From: Cohnella phaseoli
Lineage (GTDB): Bacteria; Bacillota; Bacilli; Paenibacillales; Paenibacillaceae
Assembly: GCF_003386235.1 (NCBI RefSeq)
Contig: NZ_QRDZ01000005.1
Span: 62,001-126,000 of the forward strand
Direction of reading: 5' to 3'
DNA length: 64,000 nt
The position numbers and the translations under genes are program-made. The notes beneath the pieces were generated by a model. It was not told the DNA's origin, searched no databases, and worked only from the letters and a program-made list of their open reading frames with translations. Position 1 is the first letter of the stretch; every line of letters begins with the position of its first letter. Shown one piece after another: positions 53,135-63,425 of the stretch.

Positions 53135-54073
53135 ATGGCGCATACGGATGAGGAAGCGGACGTGCTGAAGGTGGTCGAGTGGATCGAGGGCCGTCTGGCC
53201 GGGGAGATTGTGTTGGAGGAGGCGGCTCGTCTGGTCGCGGTATCGAAGTATCATTTTCACCGCGTCTTTCACGCTCATATCGGTATTCCGTTCGCGGAAT
53301 ACGTTCGGCAGCGCAGATTGGCGAACGCAGCAGGGGAGCTTGCCGTTACGAATCGTCGCATACTGGATATTGCCTTCGATCATGCGTTCGAGTCTCAGGC
53401 CGCGTTTACGAGAGCGTTCAAGCGGACGTACCGAATGTCTCCAGGACGGTATCGGCGTTATTTCGGAGCGTTTATGGATAAAGGGAAACAACAACAATCG
53501 AAGGAGGATGCGAATATGAGACACGAGGAATATGCGAACGGACCAAGCGGGTGGATTCTGGCAGGCTCGGACCCAGGGGATTATGACATCGGAGTCGACG
53601 TGGCGACGGTGCATCGGGGACGGGCGTCGGGTCGGTTGCAATCTCGTACCGAACGAGCGCAGGGCTTCGCAACGATGATGCAAAGCTTTCGCGCGGAGCT
53701 GTACCGGGGCAAACGCTACGAGCTGTCCGCATTCATAAGGACCGAGGAGGTGGCGAGTTGGTGCGGATTGTGGATGCGTGTGGACGGGAAAGGCGAAGAC
53801 ATGCTGCAATTCGACAACATGGGCAATCGTCCGATTACGGGAAGCAACGGCTGGAGCAAGATCAGCGTCGTGCTGGATGTTTCGGAGGAGAGCGAGTCGA
53901 TCTCGTTCGGCGTACTGCTCGCGGGAACGGGCAAGGTATGGATCGATAGCATCCGATTCGAAGCGGTATCGCTTGAAGTGCCAAGTACGAATCTTGAAGA
54001 GCCGATTGTGCTGCCGGATCATCCGGTCAACTTGGATTTTGAGGACATGGGGGAGTCGGCGACGGGCATGTAA
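53135..54073 (+). CDS. AraC-type regulator with C-terminal beta-sandwich-like domain
   Basis: A 312-residue protein. The N-terminal AraC HTH pair (about 1-105) reads VLEEAARLVAVSKYHFHRVF and ILDIAFDHAFESQAAFTRAF then RMSPGRYRRYF. The remaining 190 residues (from about 120) are beta-rich with no HTH: GWILAGSDPGDYDIGVDV, YELSAFIRTEEVASWCGLWM, WSKISVVLDVSEES, resembling a carbohydrate-binding module of the CBM4/9 kind. That placement is unusual, since sensor domains are normally N-terminal in AraC proteins. ATG 53135 has AGGAGG 8 nt upstream. The ligand is unknown. Confidence 0.82.
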   Translation: MAHTDEEADVLKVVEWIEGRLAGEIVLEEAARLVAVSKYHFHRVFHAHIGIPFAEYVRQRRLANAAGELAVTNRRILDIAFDHAFESQAAFTRAFKRTYRMSPGRYRRYFGAFMDKGKQQQSKEDANMRHEEYANGPSGWILAGSDPGDYDIGVDVATVHRGRASGRLQSRTERAQGFATMMQSFRAELYRGKRYELSAFIRTEEVASWCGLWMRVDGKGEDMLQFDNMGNRPITGSNGWSKISVVLDVSEESESISFGVLLAGTGKVWIDSIRFEAVSLEVPSTNLEEPIVLPDHPVNLDFEDMGESATGM

Positions 54074-54201
54074 TCGTGTGTGGACGATGCTCCGTCTGGC
54101 GATAAAAGGCGGGGAATGGCTTTCAAATGCCCGGTTCGGGAGCTTGGAAGCCGTCCGCATGGTCGCGAAGGAGAAAACTTTGCATGGAGAAATATAAAAG
54201 C

Positions 54202-54231
54202 TTGCCAGATTGCGATTGTTCGTGGTATGAT
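54202..54231 (+). promoter_or_regulatory. Promoter of tRNA-Asp
   Basis: TTGCCA at 54202-54207 and TATGAT at 54226-54231 with an 18-bp spacer, 35 bp upstream of the tRNA. Confidence 0.65.
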
Positions 54232-54266
54232 CCTATTTGTGTCTAAGACACATATTGTCACAGTGT

Positions 54267-54343
54267 GGAGCCGTGGTGTAGAGGCCTAACATGCCTGCCT
54301 GTCACGCAGGAGACCGCGGGTTCGAATCCCGTCGGCTCCGCCA
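54267..54343 (+). tRNA. tRNA-Asp (GTC)
   Basis: A complete 77-nt cloverleaf with encoded CCA: acceptor stem GGAGCCG/CGGCTCC, anticodon stem CCTGC/GCAGG with GTC at 54301-54303, T arm with GTTCGAATC, discriminator G. Its wobble base would carry queuosine (or Q-modified) in bacteria. It is followed after about 30 nt by a terminator, then the gluQ-RS gene. Confidence 0.97.
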
Positions 54344-54374
54344 TGATTTTACGACTACATAGTTAACTAGCAAG

Positions 54375-54401
54375 GAGCAGAGCGAACTCTGCTCTTTTTT
54401 T
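54375..54401 (+). terminator. Intrinsic terminator after tRNA-Asp
   Basis: GAGCAGAG-CGAA-CTCTGCTC followed by seven T. It separates the tRNA transcript from the gluQ-RS gene, although read-through would link them. Confidence 0.9.
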
Positions 54402-54425
54402 GTATCATGCGAGGAGGTGGAGAGG

Positions 54426-55385
54426 GTGATCCGTCGCGGAAGATTTGCGCCTACGCCTTCCGGGCTGCTGCATATCGGCAACGCGTTCGCCGCTTTGGCC
54501 GCCTGGCTGCAAATTCGGCAAGCCGGGGGAGAGTTCGTGCTGCGTATCGAAGATATCGACAAAGCCCGGTCGCGTCCTGCTTTCGCCGATCAGATGCTGG
54601 ACGACTTGCATTGGCTTGGCCTTGACTGGGACGAAGGTCCGCGGGAGGGAGGGCCATACGCTCCGTACGTGCAAAGCGCTCGCGAGCCGCTGTACGAAGA
54701 AGCGTTGGAGAAGCTGCGGCTGGCCGGCCGGCTGTATCCGTGCTATTGCAGCAGAAGCGATCTCGCTTCGCTGGCTAGCGCGCCGCACGGCTTGTCGAGC
54801 GAGGGCGTCGCTTATCCGGGAGTATGCCGCGCTCTGACCGCTGAAGAGCGGGAAGCTAGAGGCGCGTTCAAAACCCCCTCGCAGCGCTTTATAATGCCGC
54901 AAGGCAAAGTAGAGTTTGACGACGGATGGAGAGGACCGCAGTCGTTTGAGGGCTCGGCTCTCGGCGATTTTGTCGTGAAACGGGCGGACGGGATGTTCAG
55001 CTATCAGTTGGCGGTTGTCGTGGACGATGCGGCGATGGGAATCACCGACGTGCTGCGCGGGGCGGATCTGCTCGATTCTACGCCAAGGCAGCTTGCGCTG
55101 TACGAGGCGTTACAGCTGCGCGCCCCGGCCTTCTCGCATATTCCGCTGCTGGCCGACGAGCGCGGAAGCCGCCTGTCGAAGCGCGACAAGTCGCTAACGC
55201 TGCTATCTTTGAAGGAGAGCGGAATCGCCTCCGAGCGCTTGTTGGGACTGCTTGCGGCCCTGTCCGGTTGGATCGATCGGCCGGAACCGGTTGCGGCGGC
55301 GGAGCTTATCCCGCTGTTCAAGCCGGTTCGCGGCGAAACGCTGATTTTTGGGAACGATCTGCGAAGCTGGTTGTTTAAGCAATAG
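54426..55385 (+). CDS. gluQ: Glutamyl-Q tRNA(Asp) synthetase
   Basis: Attaches glutamate to queuosine-34 of tRNA-Asp (GUC). The 319-residue protein has the class I signature [20 protein letters not shown] (HIGN instead of HIGH), the zinc ligands CYC and YPGVC in [10 protein letters not shown] and YPGVCRAL, and KMSKS-like [11 protein letters not shown]. It lacks the anticodon-binding domain of full-length GluRS, which is what defines the paralogue. GTG 54426 has GAGGAGG 8-9 nt upstream; GTG 54417 sits on that site. It lies about 80 nt downstream of its own substrate gene, tRNA-Asp. Confidence 0.9.
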   Translation: MIRRGRFAPTPSGLLHIGNAFAALAAWLQIRQAGGEFVLRIEDIDKARSRPAFADQMLDDLHWLGLDWDEGPREGGPYAPYVQSAREPLYEEALEKLRLAGRLYPCYCSRSDLASLASAPHGLSSEGVAYPGVCRALTAEEREARGAFKTPSQRFIMPQGKVEFDDGWRGPQSFEGSALGDFVVKRADGMFSYQLAVVVDDAAMGITDVLRGADLLDSTPRQLALYEALQLRAPAFSHIPLLADERGSRLSKRDKSLTLLSLKESGIASERLLGLLAALSGWIDRPEPVAAAELIPLFKPVRGETLIFGNDLRSWLFKQ

Positions 55386-55389
55386 AGGT

Positions 55390-55421
55390 CATCGCGTAGA
55401 TCCATGCGCGGTGGCTTTTTT
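55390..55421 (+). terminator. Terminator of gluQ-RS
   Basis: CATCGCGTA and TGCGCGGTG pair (with G-U wobbles) around a 6-nt loop, followed by GCTTTTTT. It lies 5 nt past the gluQ-RS stop. Confidence 0.65.
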
Positions 55422-55449
55422 GTTAGCAGGAGGGGGGATGTGGACAAAG

Positions 55450-55708
55450 TTATCCACAGCGCATGTGCATAATGTGGATATATCGGCGAAAGCGTTGGCG
55501 CGCAAGAGGTCGCTTATGAGGGGAGCGGGGGATGAGTTTTTCACAGCTTTTCTGTGGATAGTGTGGGCAATGTGAATAAAATCGTGAAAAACGGATCCGG
55601 ATTGCAGGGGTTTAACCAAAATGCTTGCGTACCAACCGATTGGAAATTATCAGAATATTAATAACCATCTGAAAGGTGTCCGCAGGCTGTGTATAACTAT
55701 GTGAATAA
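55450..55708. promoter_or_regulatory. DnaA-box cluster between gluQ-RS and the ABC-F gene
   Basis: Seven DnaA-box-like 9-mers lie in 259 bp of non-coding DNA. Five match TTATNCACA exactly: TTATCCACA at 55450 (plus strand), and on the other strand TGTGCATAA at 55464, TGTGAATAA at 55571 and 55700, and TGTGTATAA at 55688. Two more differ by one base: TGTGGATAT at 55473 and TGTGGATAG at 55553. Six are in the same orientation. No replication-initiator gene or AT-rich unwinding region is present, so this is not oriC. Bacillus subtilis has a DnaA-box cluster at gcp (tsaD), next to ydiF, the equivalent location. The last 64 bp before the ABC-F stop hold no clear terminator. Confidence 0.8.
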
Positions 55709-55772
55709 GAATGAAGGGTATGCAACCTTCTCCGAGTTCAAGAAGGCGCATACCCCTGACCTACGTTATATT

Positions 55773-57695
<1,923 letters not shown>

Positions 57696-57848
57696 GAGGA
57701 ATCCCTCCGATAAGTCTTGTTGAACACACCTTCAAGTGTACCGTAAACTTGCCGGAAAAGTCCAAGCGTTATCCTTTGGCGAAAACAGACATTCAATGTT
57801 AGAATGAAAATAGAGTTTTCATAGATTTTCGAAAGCAGGGTTTCGTTC

Positions 57849-58487
57849 ATGGAAAATAGAGCGGCCGGCGCCGTTAAAGACGAATGGCGCCGGCGGATGG
57901 CGGAGGTACGGGACAGGCTGTCGCAAGCCGAACGGGATCGCATGTCCGCGAAGCTGTGCGCTCTGCTGGAAAGCGGAGCGTTATCCCCGTTAAGACGGGA
58001 GCTTGGCCGCCCGCTTGGCGTATGCGCTTATGCTCCGTTTCGATCCGAAGCGTCGCCGCTGCCGCTCGTAGAGGCCTGTCTGAACGCTGGCGATCGGGTA
58101 TACGCGACACGAATGAGAACGGACGGAGAAGGGCTGGAGCTGCGCGAGCTCGGCGGTCTGTCGGATTGGGTTGCGGGGAAATGGGGAGTGCCGGAGCCTG
58201 ATCCTCTGCGCGCGCCGTTGATGGAGGCTGCCGCTCCCCTTGATCTTGTGCTTGTTCCCGGAATCGCATTTAACGCGATCGGCGGAAGACTCGGATACGG
58301 CGGAGGCTATTACGACCGTCTGTATGCGGAGAGGCGGCGCGAGACGCAAGCCGGAACGCTGTGGATCGGGTTTGCCTATTCCGCGCAAATCATCGAGGAA
58401 GCTTTGCCGTCGGAAGCCCACGATCTCGAGTTGGACGGGCTGGCCACGGATGAAGGCATAGTATGGTTCGGCAGGAGGGATTCGTAA
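57849..58487 (+). CDS. 5-formyltetrahydrofolate cyclo-ligase
   Basis: Converts 5-formyl-THF to 5,10-methenyl-THF with ATP. The 212-residue protein has the family signature [22 protein letters not shown], plus the N-terminal [20 protein letters not shown]. The usual Arg/Lys and Tyr/Gly residues of the ATP and folate sites lie within that signature. ATG 57849 lies about 50 bp after a TTGGCG/TAGAAT-like promoter and is divergent from the ABC-F gene. It overlaps moaC by one base (TAATG), so it is the first gene of the molybdenum cofactor cluster transcript. (Gene names fau/fthC/yqgN are used in other species.). Confidence 0.93.
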   Translation: MENRAAGAVKDEWRRRMAEVRDRLSQAERDRMSAKLCALLESGALSPLRRELGRPLGVCAYAPFRSEASPLPLVEACLNAGDRVYATRMRTDGEGLELRELGGLSDWVAGKWGVPEPDPLRAPLMEAAAPLDLVLVPGIAFNAIGGRLGYGGGYYDRLYAERRRETQAGTLWIGFAYSAQIIEEALPSEAHDLELDGLATDEGIVWFGRRDS

Positions 58488-58978
58488 TGGCACAGGCGGA
58501 TGAGCGGCTGACTCATTTTAACGAGCAAGGAAGAGCCCGCATGGTAGATGTTTCGGACAAAGCCGATACGGTCAGGACCGCGATAGCGGAAGGCCGGGTC
58601 AAGATGGCGCCCGAGACGCTTCGCAGAATTCGCGAACGTTCGGTTGCCAAGGGCGACGTGCTCGCCGTAGCGCAGATCGCGGGCATACAGGCGGCGAAGC
58701 GGACGTCAGACTGGATTCCGATGTGCCATCCTCTTCCGTTGACCGGTGTAGACGTTCGTTTCGAAGATAACGGCGAGGATACGCTGACGATTACGGCTGA
58801 AGTAAAGACGACCGGGAAGACGGGAGTGGAGATGGAGGCGTTAACCGCCGTCTCCGCGGCCGCGCTGACCGTTTACGATATGTGCAAAGCGCTGCAGAAG
58901 GATATGGTCGTCGAGTCTGTGGCGTTGCTCAGCAAGACGGGCGGCAAGAGCGGCGACTATGTCCGTTCGGCGGAATAA
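58487..58978 (+). CDS. moaC: Cyclic pyranopterin monophosphate synthase
   Basis: Second half of the first step of molybdenum cofactor synthesis: forms cyclic pyranopterin monophosphate from the MoaA product. The 163-residue protein contains [44 protein letters not shown] (conserved MCHPL), [20 protein letters not shown] and the lysine-bearing C-terminus [12 protein letters not shown] 58487 overlaps the preceding stop by one base and follows GGAGGG. MoaA is not present in the window. Confidence 0.97.
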   Translation: MAQADERLTHFNEQGRARMVDVSDKADTVRTAIAEGRVKMAPETLRRIRERSVAKGDVLAVAQIAGIQAAKRTSDWIPMCHPLPLTGVDVRFEDNGEDTLTITAEVKTTGKTGVEMEALTAVSAAALTVYDMCKALQKDMVVESVALLSKTGGKSGDYVRSAE

Positions 58979-59020
58979 AAAAAGACAGATTTAGCGATTA
59001 GGGGACGGAGGGATGGAGCT

Positions 59021-59515
59021 ATGCGTTGGAAGGTGGCCTTGTTGACGGCTAGCGATAAAGGCGCTAGAGGGGAACGCGAGGACACGAGCGCGCAGGTCAT
59101 TCGCGAGTTGATCGAGGAAGAACTGCACGGGGATATCGTCGATTATCGGATCGTTCCGGACGAGCAGGATGAAATTCGCGCTGCGCTGATCGAGATGGCC
59201 GATTATTTTCAAGCGGATTTGATTCTGACTACAGGCGGTACGGGTCTCGCCTATCGCGATGTTACGCCGGAGGCGACGATCCGGGTAGCGGAGCGCATCG
59301 TTCCCGGCATACCGGAAGCGATGCGCGCGGCCGTATCCCAGCGTTCGCGGTACGCTGCTCTGTTTCGCGGAGTGTGCGCGATTCGCGGCCGCACGCTGAT
59401 CTTGAATCTTCCAGGCGAACCGCGGGGCGTTCACGAGCATCTGATGGCCGTGATGGATTTGCTTCCGGAAGCGCTCGACCAGGTCAAGGGAATGCGGGGA
59501 GGATTGGAAGAATGA
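59021..59515 (+). CDS. MogA/MoaB-family molybdopterin-binding protein
   Basis: A 164-residue MPT-binding-fold protein that adenylylates or helps insert molybdenum into molybdopterin. Motifs: VALLTASDKGARGEREDTSA, LILTTGGTGLAYRDVTPEAT (TTGGTG) and the C-terminal LILNLPGEPRGVHEHL. MogA and MoaB cannot be told apart with certainty from these motifs. ATG 59021 has GGAGGGATGGAGC 6-8 nt upstream. It overlaps the next gene by four bases (ATGA). Confidence 0.92.
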   Translation: MRWKVALLTASDKGARGEREDTSAQVIRELIEEELHGDIVDYRIVPDEQDEIRAALIEMADYFQADLILTTGGTGLAYRDVTPEATIRVAERIVPGIPEAMRAAVSQRSRYAALFRGVCAIRGRTLILNLPGEPRGVHEHLMAVMDLLPEALDQVKGMRGGLEE

Positions 59516-60564
59516 CGTCGCCGGAGCGCAGCCGGAATGACGGGACGACTCTCATCGGCTCGTCGAGGCTGAGGGAGGTAAAGGTCGAGGACGCCGTCGG
59601 TATGGTGCTGGCTCACGATCTGACGCAGATTGTTCCCGGACAGTTCAAAGGACGGCTCTTTCGCAAAGGACATGTCGTCACTTCGGAGGATTTGCCGCGG
59701 CTGAAGGATATCGGGAAGGAGCATCTCTTTACGATCGAGCTGGCGGACGCCGATCTGCATGAGGACGATGCGGCGGTGCGGATGGCGCGGGCGCTCAGCG
59801 GAGATCACGTCGCTTACGGAGAGCCGGCGGAAGGCAAAGCGAGCCTGAAGTCGACCGCGCACGGGCTCGCTTTCATCGCCCGAGAGATGGTGGACGAGAT
59901 CAACCGTCTGGGCGATATTGCGCTCGCGACCGTCGTCGACCGGCGCGTCGTGCGTACGGGGGAGGCTTTGGCGGCGACGCGGGTCATTCCGCTGATCGTC
60001 CCGAAGCTTAAGATCGAGGCGGTTGAGGACATCGTTAGCGCTTATCGCGCCGCGCACGGAATCGCTCCGATCGGCGTAAGACCTTTTCGCCGGATGACGG
60101 CCGGGCTGTTGACGACGGGAAGCGAGGTATATTCCGGGCGCATCCAGGACAAGTTCGGCCCCGCCGTCTCGGCCAAGCTCGCGGAGTTCGGCTCGGAGGT
60201 CGTCGAGCAGCGATTCGCGCCGGACGACCGTCATACAATTGTCAATGAAATTCACTATTTAAGGAAACAAGGGTATGATATGATACTTGTAACTGGCGGT
60301 ATGTCGGTAGATCCCGACGACCGTACGCCGGGAGCGATCGCGGAAGCCGGAGCCGACATTGTCAGCTACGGAACGCCTATGCTTCCGGGTTCGATGCTGT
60401 TGTTCGGTTATTTGCAAGGCGTGCCGATCTTCGGATTACCCGGCTGCGTCATGCATGATCCTTACACTTCGTTTGATGTTTTATTATCCAGAGTTTTGGC
60501 TGGAGATACGATAGCGAGAGAGGATATCGTCGGGATGGGATACGGCGGTCTTCATCGCAGCTGA
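59512..60564 (+). CDS. MoeA-like molybdopterin-binding protein, short form
   Basis: A 350-residue protein with the MoeA core but a different N-terminal half: MVLAHDLTQIVPGQFKGRLF (MoeA domain I-like), then the molybdopterin-binding fold with GLLTTGSEVYSGRI, MILVTGGMSVDPDDRTPGAI and GVPIFGLPGCVMHDP. Full MoeA has about 400 residues; here the substrate domain is altered, so molybdate insertion or a different step is possible. ATG 59512 overlaps the previous stop as ATGA. Downstream are tat genes; many Moco enzymes are Tat-exported. Confidence 0.85.
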   Translation: MTSPERSRNDGTTLIGSSRLREVKVEDAVGMVLAHDLTQIVPGQFKGRLFRKGHVVTSEDLPRLKDIGKEHLFTIELADADLHEDDAAVRMARALSGDHVAYGEPAEGKASLKSTAHGLAFIAREMVDEINRLGDIALATVVDRRVVRTGEALAATRVIPLIVPKLKIEAVEDIVSAYRAAHGIAPIGVRPFRRMTAGLLTTGSEVYSGRIQDKFGPAVSAKLAEFGSEVVEQRFAPDDRHTIVNEIHYLRKQGYDMILVTGGMSVDPDDRTPGAIAEAGADIVSYGTPMLPGSMLLFGYLQGVPIFGLPGCVMHDPYTSFDVLLSRVLAGDTIAREDIVGMGYGGLHRS

Positions 60565-60603
60565 GCATTCGCACGACTTACATCCGAGAGGAGGTTTTTG
60601 CAC

Positions 60604-60834
60604 ATGTCAGGCATTGGAGCATCAGGCATTATTTTGCTCGTTCTGATCGCGCTGCTGTTGTTCGGCCCGAACAAGCTGCCGGAGTTGGGCCGCGCTTTCG
60701 GCCGCACGCTTCGCGAGTTCAAGAAGGGCGCCAACGATTTGATGGATGATCCGAAGGACCGGGGAGCTCAGAGGGTGGACGTATCCTCCGACGAGATGGA
60801 CAAGCCTAAGGCGGATCGTCGTCTCCCGGAATAA
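60604..60834 (+). CDS. tatA: Tat translocase subunit TatA
   Basis: A 76-residue protein: one membrane helix (about 6-22, ASGIILLVLIALLLFGPNKL) with the FGPNKLPELGRAFG hinge and amphipathic helix (about 22-40), and an acidic C-terminal tail. It is the pore-forming component for folded Tat substrates. ATG 60604 has GAGGAGG about 10 nt upstream. It lies between the molybdenum cofactor genes and tatC. Confidence 0.95.
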   Translation: MSGIGASGIILLVLIALLLFGPNKLPELGRAFGRTLREFKKGANDLMDDPKDRGAQRVDVSSDEMDKPKADRRLPE

Positions 60835-60858
60835 TCGGGACGGACTGGAACATGGATA

Positions 60859-60906
60859 GGGGCTGTCCCTCGGCGCAGATGTAAGATTTGCGGAAGGGGC
60901 AGCCCC
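60859..60906 (+). other. Intercistronic hairpin between tatA and tatC
   Basis: GGGGCTGTCCC at 60859-60869 pairs with GGGGCAGCCCC at 60896-60906 (one G-U) around a 26-nt loop. There is no T tract, so it is not a terminator but may reduce tatC relative to tatA. Its left arm is identical to the first 11 bp of the palindrome at 63176. Confidence 0.55.
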
Positions 60907-60933
60907 GTTGCTGTATGGAGGCGAAGACAAGCA

Positions 60934-61716
60934 ATGAAAGATAAGGCCGCTGAGAAGCGGGACTCAGAGTGGATGCCGCTGACGGAACATTTGGGCGAGC
61001 TGCGCAAAAGACTGATCTATTGCCTGATCGTATTCGTCATCGGGCTGGTTGGGGGCCTATTCGGCTCGCAGCCGCTGTTCGATTATTTGGTCGCGGCTGC
61101 GCCGATAGACAATTTGGATCTTCATGCTTTCTCCCCGTGGGATGCGATCGGCCTCTACATGAAATTCGCGATTCTGATTTCCTTCATCATCGCGATCCCT
61201 TTTGCGATGTACCAGCTTTGGGCATTCGTGCGTCCGGCTCTAGGGCCTAAGGAGCAGAGAGCTACGCTGCAATTCGTACCGGGAGCGCTGGTGATGTTTC
61301 TCATCGGCCTCGCGTTCTCTTATTTTGTCGTTTTTCCGATGGCTTTCCTGTTTACGGAGAAGGTGACGGGCAATCTCGGATTGGAGCAAACCTATGGCGT
61401 GACGCAGTATTTTTCGTTTCTGTTCAACATTTTGCTGCCGATCTCCTTGTTGTTTGAGCTGCCGCTGCTCATTTTGTTCCTGACGAGAATCGGGATCTTG
61501 AATCCGACGATGCTAAAAAAAATGCGCAAGCTCGCCTGGTTTATTCTGATTTTCATCGGTGTATTGGTCACTCCGCCCGACGTCGTGTCGGATTTGCTCG
61601 TCGCCATTCCGCTGATTTTGCTGTATGAATTTAGCGTTCTCCTGTCCTCGATGGCTTATGGAAAACGAATGAAAGCGCAGCAGCGGCGGGAATCGGAGTG
61701 GGAGCGGGACGAATAG
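60934..61716 (+). CDS. tatC: Tat translocase subunit TatC
   Basis: A 260-residue membrane protein with six helices and the TatC signature: N-terminal MPLTEHLGELRKRLIYCLIV, the PFAMYQLWAFVRPAL loop and the helix with PDVVSDLLVAIPLILLYEFSV. It binds the twin-arginine signal of Tat substrates. ATG 60934 has GGAGG upstream. It lies 27 nt after the tatA-tatC hairpin. Confidence 0.96.
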   Translation: MKDKAAEKRDSEWMPLTEHLGELRKRLIYCLIVFVIGLVGGLFGSQPLFDYLVAAAPIDNLDLHAFSPWDAIGLYMKFAILISFIIAIPFAMYQLWAFVRPALGPKEQRATLQFVPGALVMFLIGLAFSYFVVFPMAFLFTEKVTGNLGLEQTYGVTQYFSFLFNILLPISLLFELPLLILFLTRIGILNPTMLKKMRKLAWFILIFIGVLVTPPDVVSDLLVAIPLILLYEFSVLLSSMAYGKRMKAQQRRESEWERDE

Positions 61717-61869
61717 GAAAAACAGCCCGGGCCTTCCAGGACTCCCGAATTAAACTAATCTGCCGAACAAGAAGCAAAAAGTGTCATTTTTCGATATTCC
61801 AAACGGAGTAATTATGATACACTGTTTCAAGTAAGTGCTTACATGGTTAGAATGTCGGGAGGGACAAGA

Positions 61870-63141
61870 ATGCGGGATATGACTTTGGGACGAAAATTAA
61901 CGATTGGCTATGCTGCAATGGTAGTTCTTCTGGCGGCCGGATTCATGCTGCTGCTGGCGGGAACGGATTTGACGAGCCATTCGGGCACGTTCATCATGAT
62001 TATCGTCATTTTCTTGTTGATCATCGTTGCGGGAGGCTGGGGCCTGAAATGGCTGACCGGCAACCTTACGGCCGCAATCGGCAACGTGACGGCAACGCTC
62101 AGGAACATTGCTTCTTCGGGCGGGGATTTGACGAGGCGCATACATATTCAGTCCACCGATGAGATGGGAGATTTGGCGAACGCCGCGAACCAGATGCTGG
62201 ACGGCCTTCAGAAGATGATGAAGGAACTGAAGGACAGCACGGCGGAGCTGGCGGCTTCGGCCATTTTGCTCAAGCAAGGCACGGAAGAGAACGCGCGTGT
62301 CAGCAGCGAGGTGTCCAAAGCCGTGGAGCGAGTAGCTTCCGGATCGGAGACGCAGGTCGCGCAGACGCAGGAAATTTCCGCAACGATGCAGGAGACGTTG
62401 GACGGTCTGAACCAGGTGGCAGGGACGACTACCACAGTCTCCGATGCCGCGCAGACGACCGTTAAGCGTGCCGCCGCAGGCTCCGAGCTGCTGCAGTCGA
62501 CCTCTACGGAGATCGATCAAGTGGGCAAGGCGTTCCGTTCGCTGCAGGAGGTCGTCAGAGGGCTGAACCATAAATCGGAGCAGGTTCGCGAGGTTATCGG
62601 CTATATTTCCGAAGTCGCCAATCAGACGAACCTGCTGGCGCTTAACGCCGCGATCGAGGCTGCGCGCGCCGGGGAGCACGGACGGGGCTTTGCGGTCGTT
62701 GCGAGCGAAATCCGCAAGCTTGCGGACCAGACCCAGCAATCTGCCGTGCAGATCGGCGATACAATCGGAACGATGTCGGGCGACATCGTGCAAGTCGCTA
62801 CGATGTTCGAGCAGAGCGCGGGCCAGGTGTTCGCGGCTGTGGAAGGGATGCAGAACGCGGAAGAGACGTTCCGCGACATTGTAGACCATGTCGGACAGCT
62901 CAGCTCCAACATTACGGAGGTCGCAGCTTCCGTGGAGCAGATGTCCGCCGGCGGCTCCAACGTCGTTCGTTCCATTCAGGATATCTCCCGGATTACTGAG
63001 GAGACGGCTTCCTTCACGGAGCAAGTATCCGCGATGACGGAGGAGCAGCTGTCTTCGACCGACGAGATGGCGCGAACGGCCGATAACCTGAGCTCGATGG
63101 CATCCCGCCTGAAAGGCTTGGTCGGCAATTTCAAGGCGTAA
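61870..63141 (+). CDS. Methyl-accepting chemotaxis protein without a sensor domain
   Basis: A 423-residue MCP: short N-terminal tail, first membrane helix (about 13-30), an extracytoplasmic gap of only a few residues ([10 protein letters not shown]), second helix (about 40-60), HAMP, and the cytoplasmic signalling domain with the hairpin tip [20 protein letters not shown]. There is no periplasmic ligand-binding domain, so it may sense membrane state or a partner protein. ATG 61870 is chosen for GGAGGG 7 nt upstream; ATG 61843 is an alternative. It stands apart from other chemotaxis genes. Confidence 0.9.
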   Translation: MRDMTLGRKLTIGYAAMVVLLAAGFMLLLAGTDLTSHSGTFIMIIVIFLLIIVAGGWGLKWLTGNLTAAIGNVTATLRNIASSGGDLTRRIHIQSTDEMGDLANAANQMLDGLQKMMKELKDSTAELAASAILLKQGTEENARVSSEVSKAVERVASGSETQVAQTQEISATMQETLDGLNQVAGTTTTVSDAAQTTVKRAAAGSELLQSTSTEIDQVGKAFRSLQEVVRGLNHKSEQVREVIGYISEVANQTNLLALNAAIEAARAGEHGRGFAVVASEIRKLADQTQQSAVQIGDTIGTMSGDIVQVATMFEQSAGQVFAAVEGMQNAEETFRDIVDHVGQLSSNITEVAASVEQMSAGGSNVVRSIQDISRITEETASFTEQVSAMTEEQLSSTDEMARTADNLSSMASRLKGLVGNFKA

Positions 63142-63173
63142 TTAGCCGGTTTGCGTGTCAGTCGCAATAATAG

Positions 63174-63396
63174 ATGGGGCTGTCCCATAAGCAGAGTTGC
63201 TTAAAATAATCGATAAATAAAGTAAGGGGTATGTACCTCCCGGAGATTGCCTCATACGCTCTTGAAATCACATTGTAACGGGTTAACCCATTCAGATTTC
63301 AAGAGCGTATAGCATCGGAGGGAGGTACATACCCCTTGCCGCTTTATCATCGATTATCTTTTACAGCAACTCGATGTGCTTATAGGACAGCCCCAT
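63174..63396. mobile_element. Nearly full-length 223-bp palindromic element
   Basis: ATGGGGCTGTCC at 63174-63185 is the start of a palindrome whose right end is GGACAGCCCCAT at 63385-63396. The halves are near-identical inverted copies over about 95 bp with a few indels, including AAGGGGTATGTACCTCC and TACGCTCTTGAAATC. There is no coding frame. The right end is followed by T7 (63396-63402), so transcription could also stop here after the MCP gene. The ends are typical of MITE-type elements; no transposase is encoded. Confidence 0.75.
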
Positions 63397-63425
63397 TTTT
63401 TTGTGCAGGTTTAACGTAAAAGGAC

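Noticed and set aside
52691..54160. 489-codon minus-strand frame opposite tsaD and the AraC gene
   Set aside because: A shadow of G+C-rich codon use; the opposite strand has clear domains and ribosome sites.
55439..55575. Small frame starting MWTKLSTAHVHN
   Set aside because: It lies across the DnaA-box cluster, with no conserved features; its ribosome site is part of a G run.
55450..55708. Chromosomal origin of replication
   Set aside because: There is no dnaA/dnaN gene or AT-rich unwinding segment beside the boxes, and the neighbours are those of a known non-origin cluster.
61770..61815. Sigma-D type promoter for the MCP gene
   Set aside because: The TTCGATAT box has only a poor TAAA-type partner at the right distance; not convincing.
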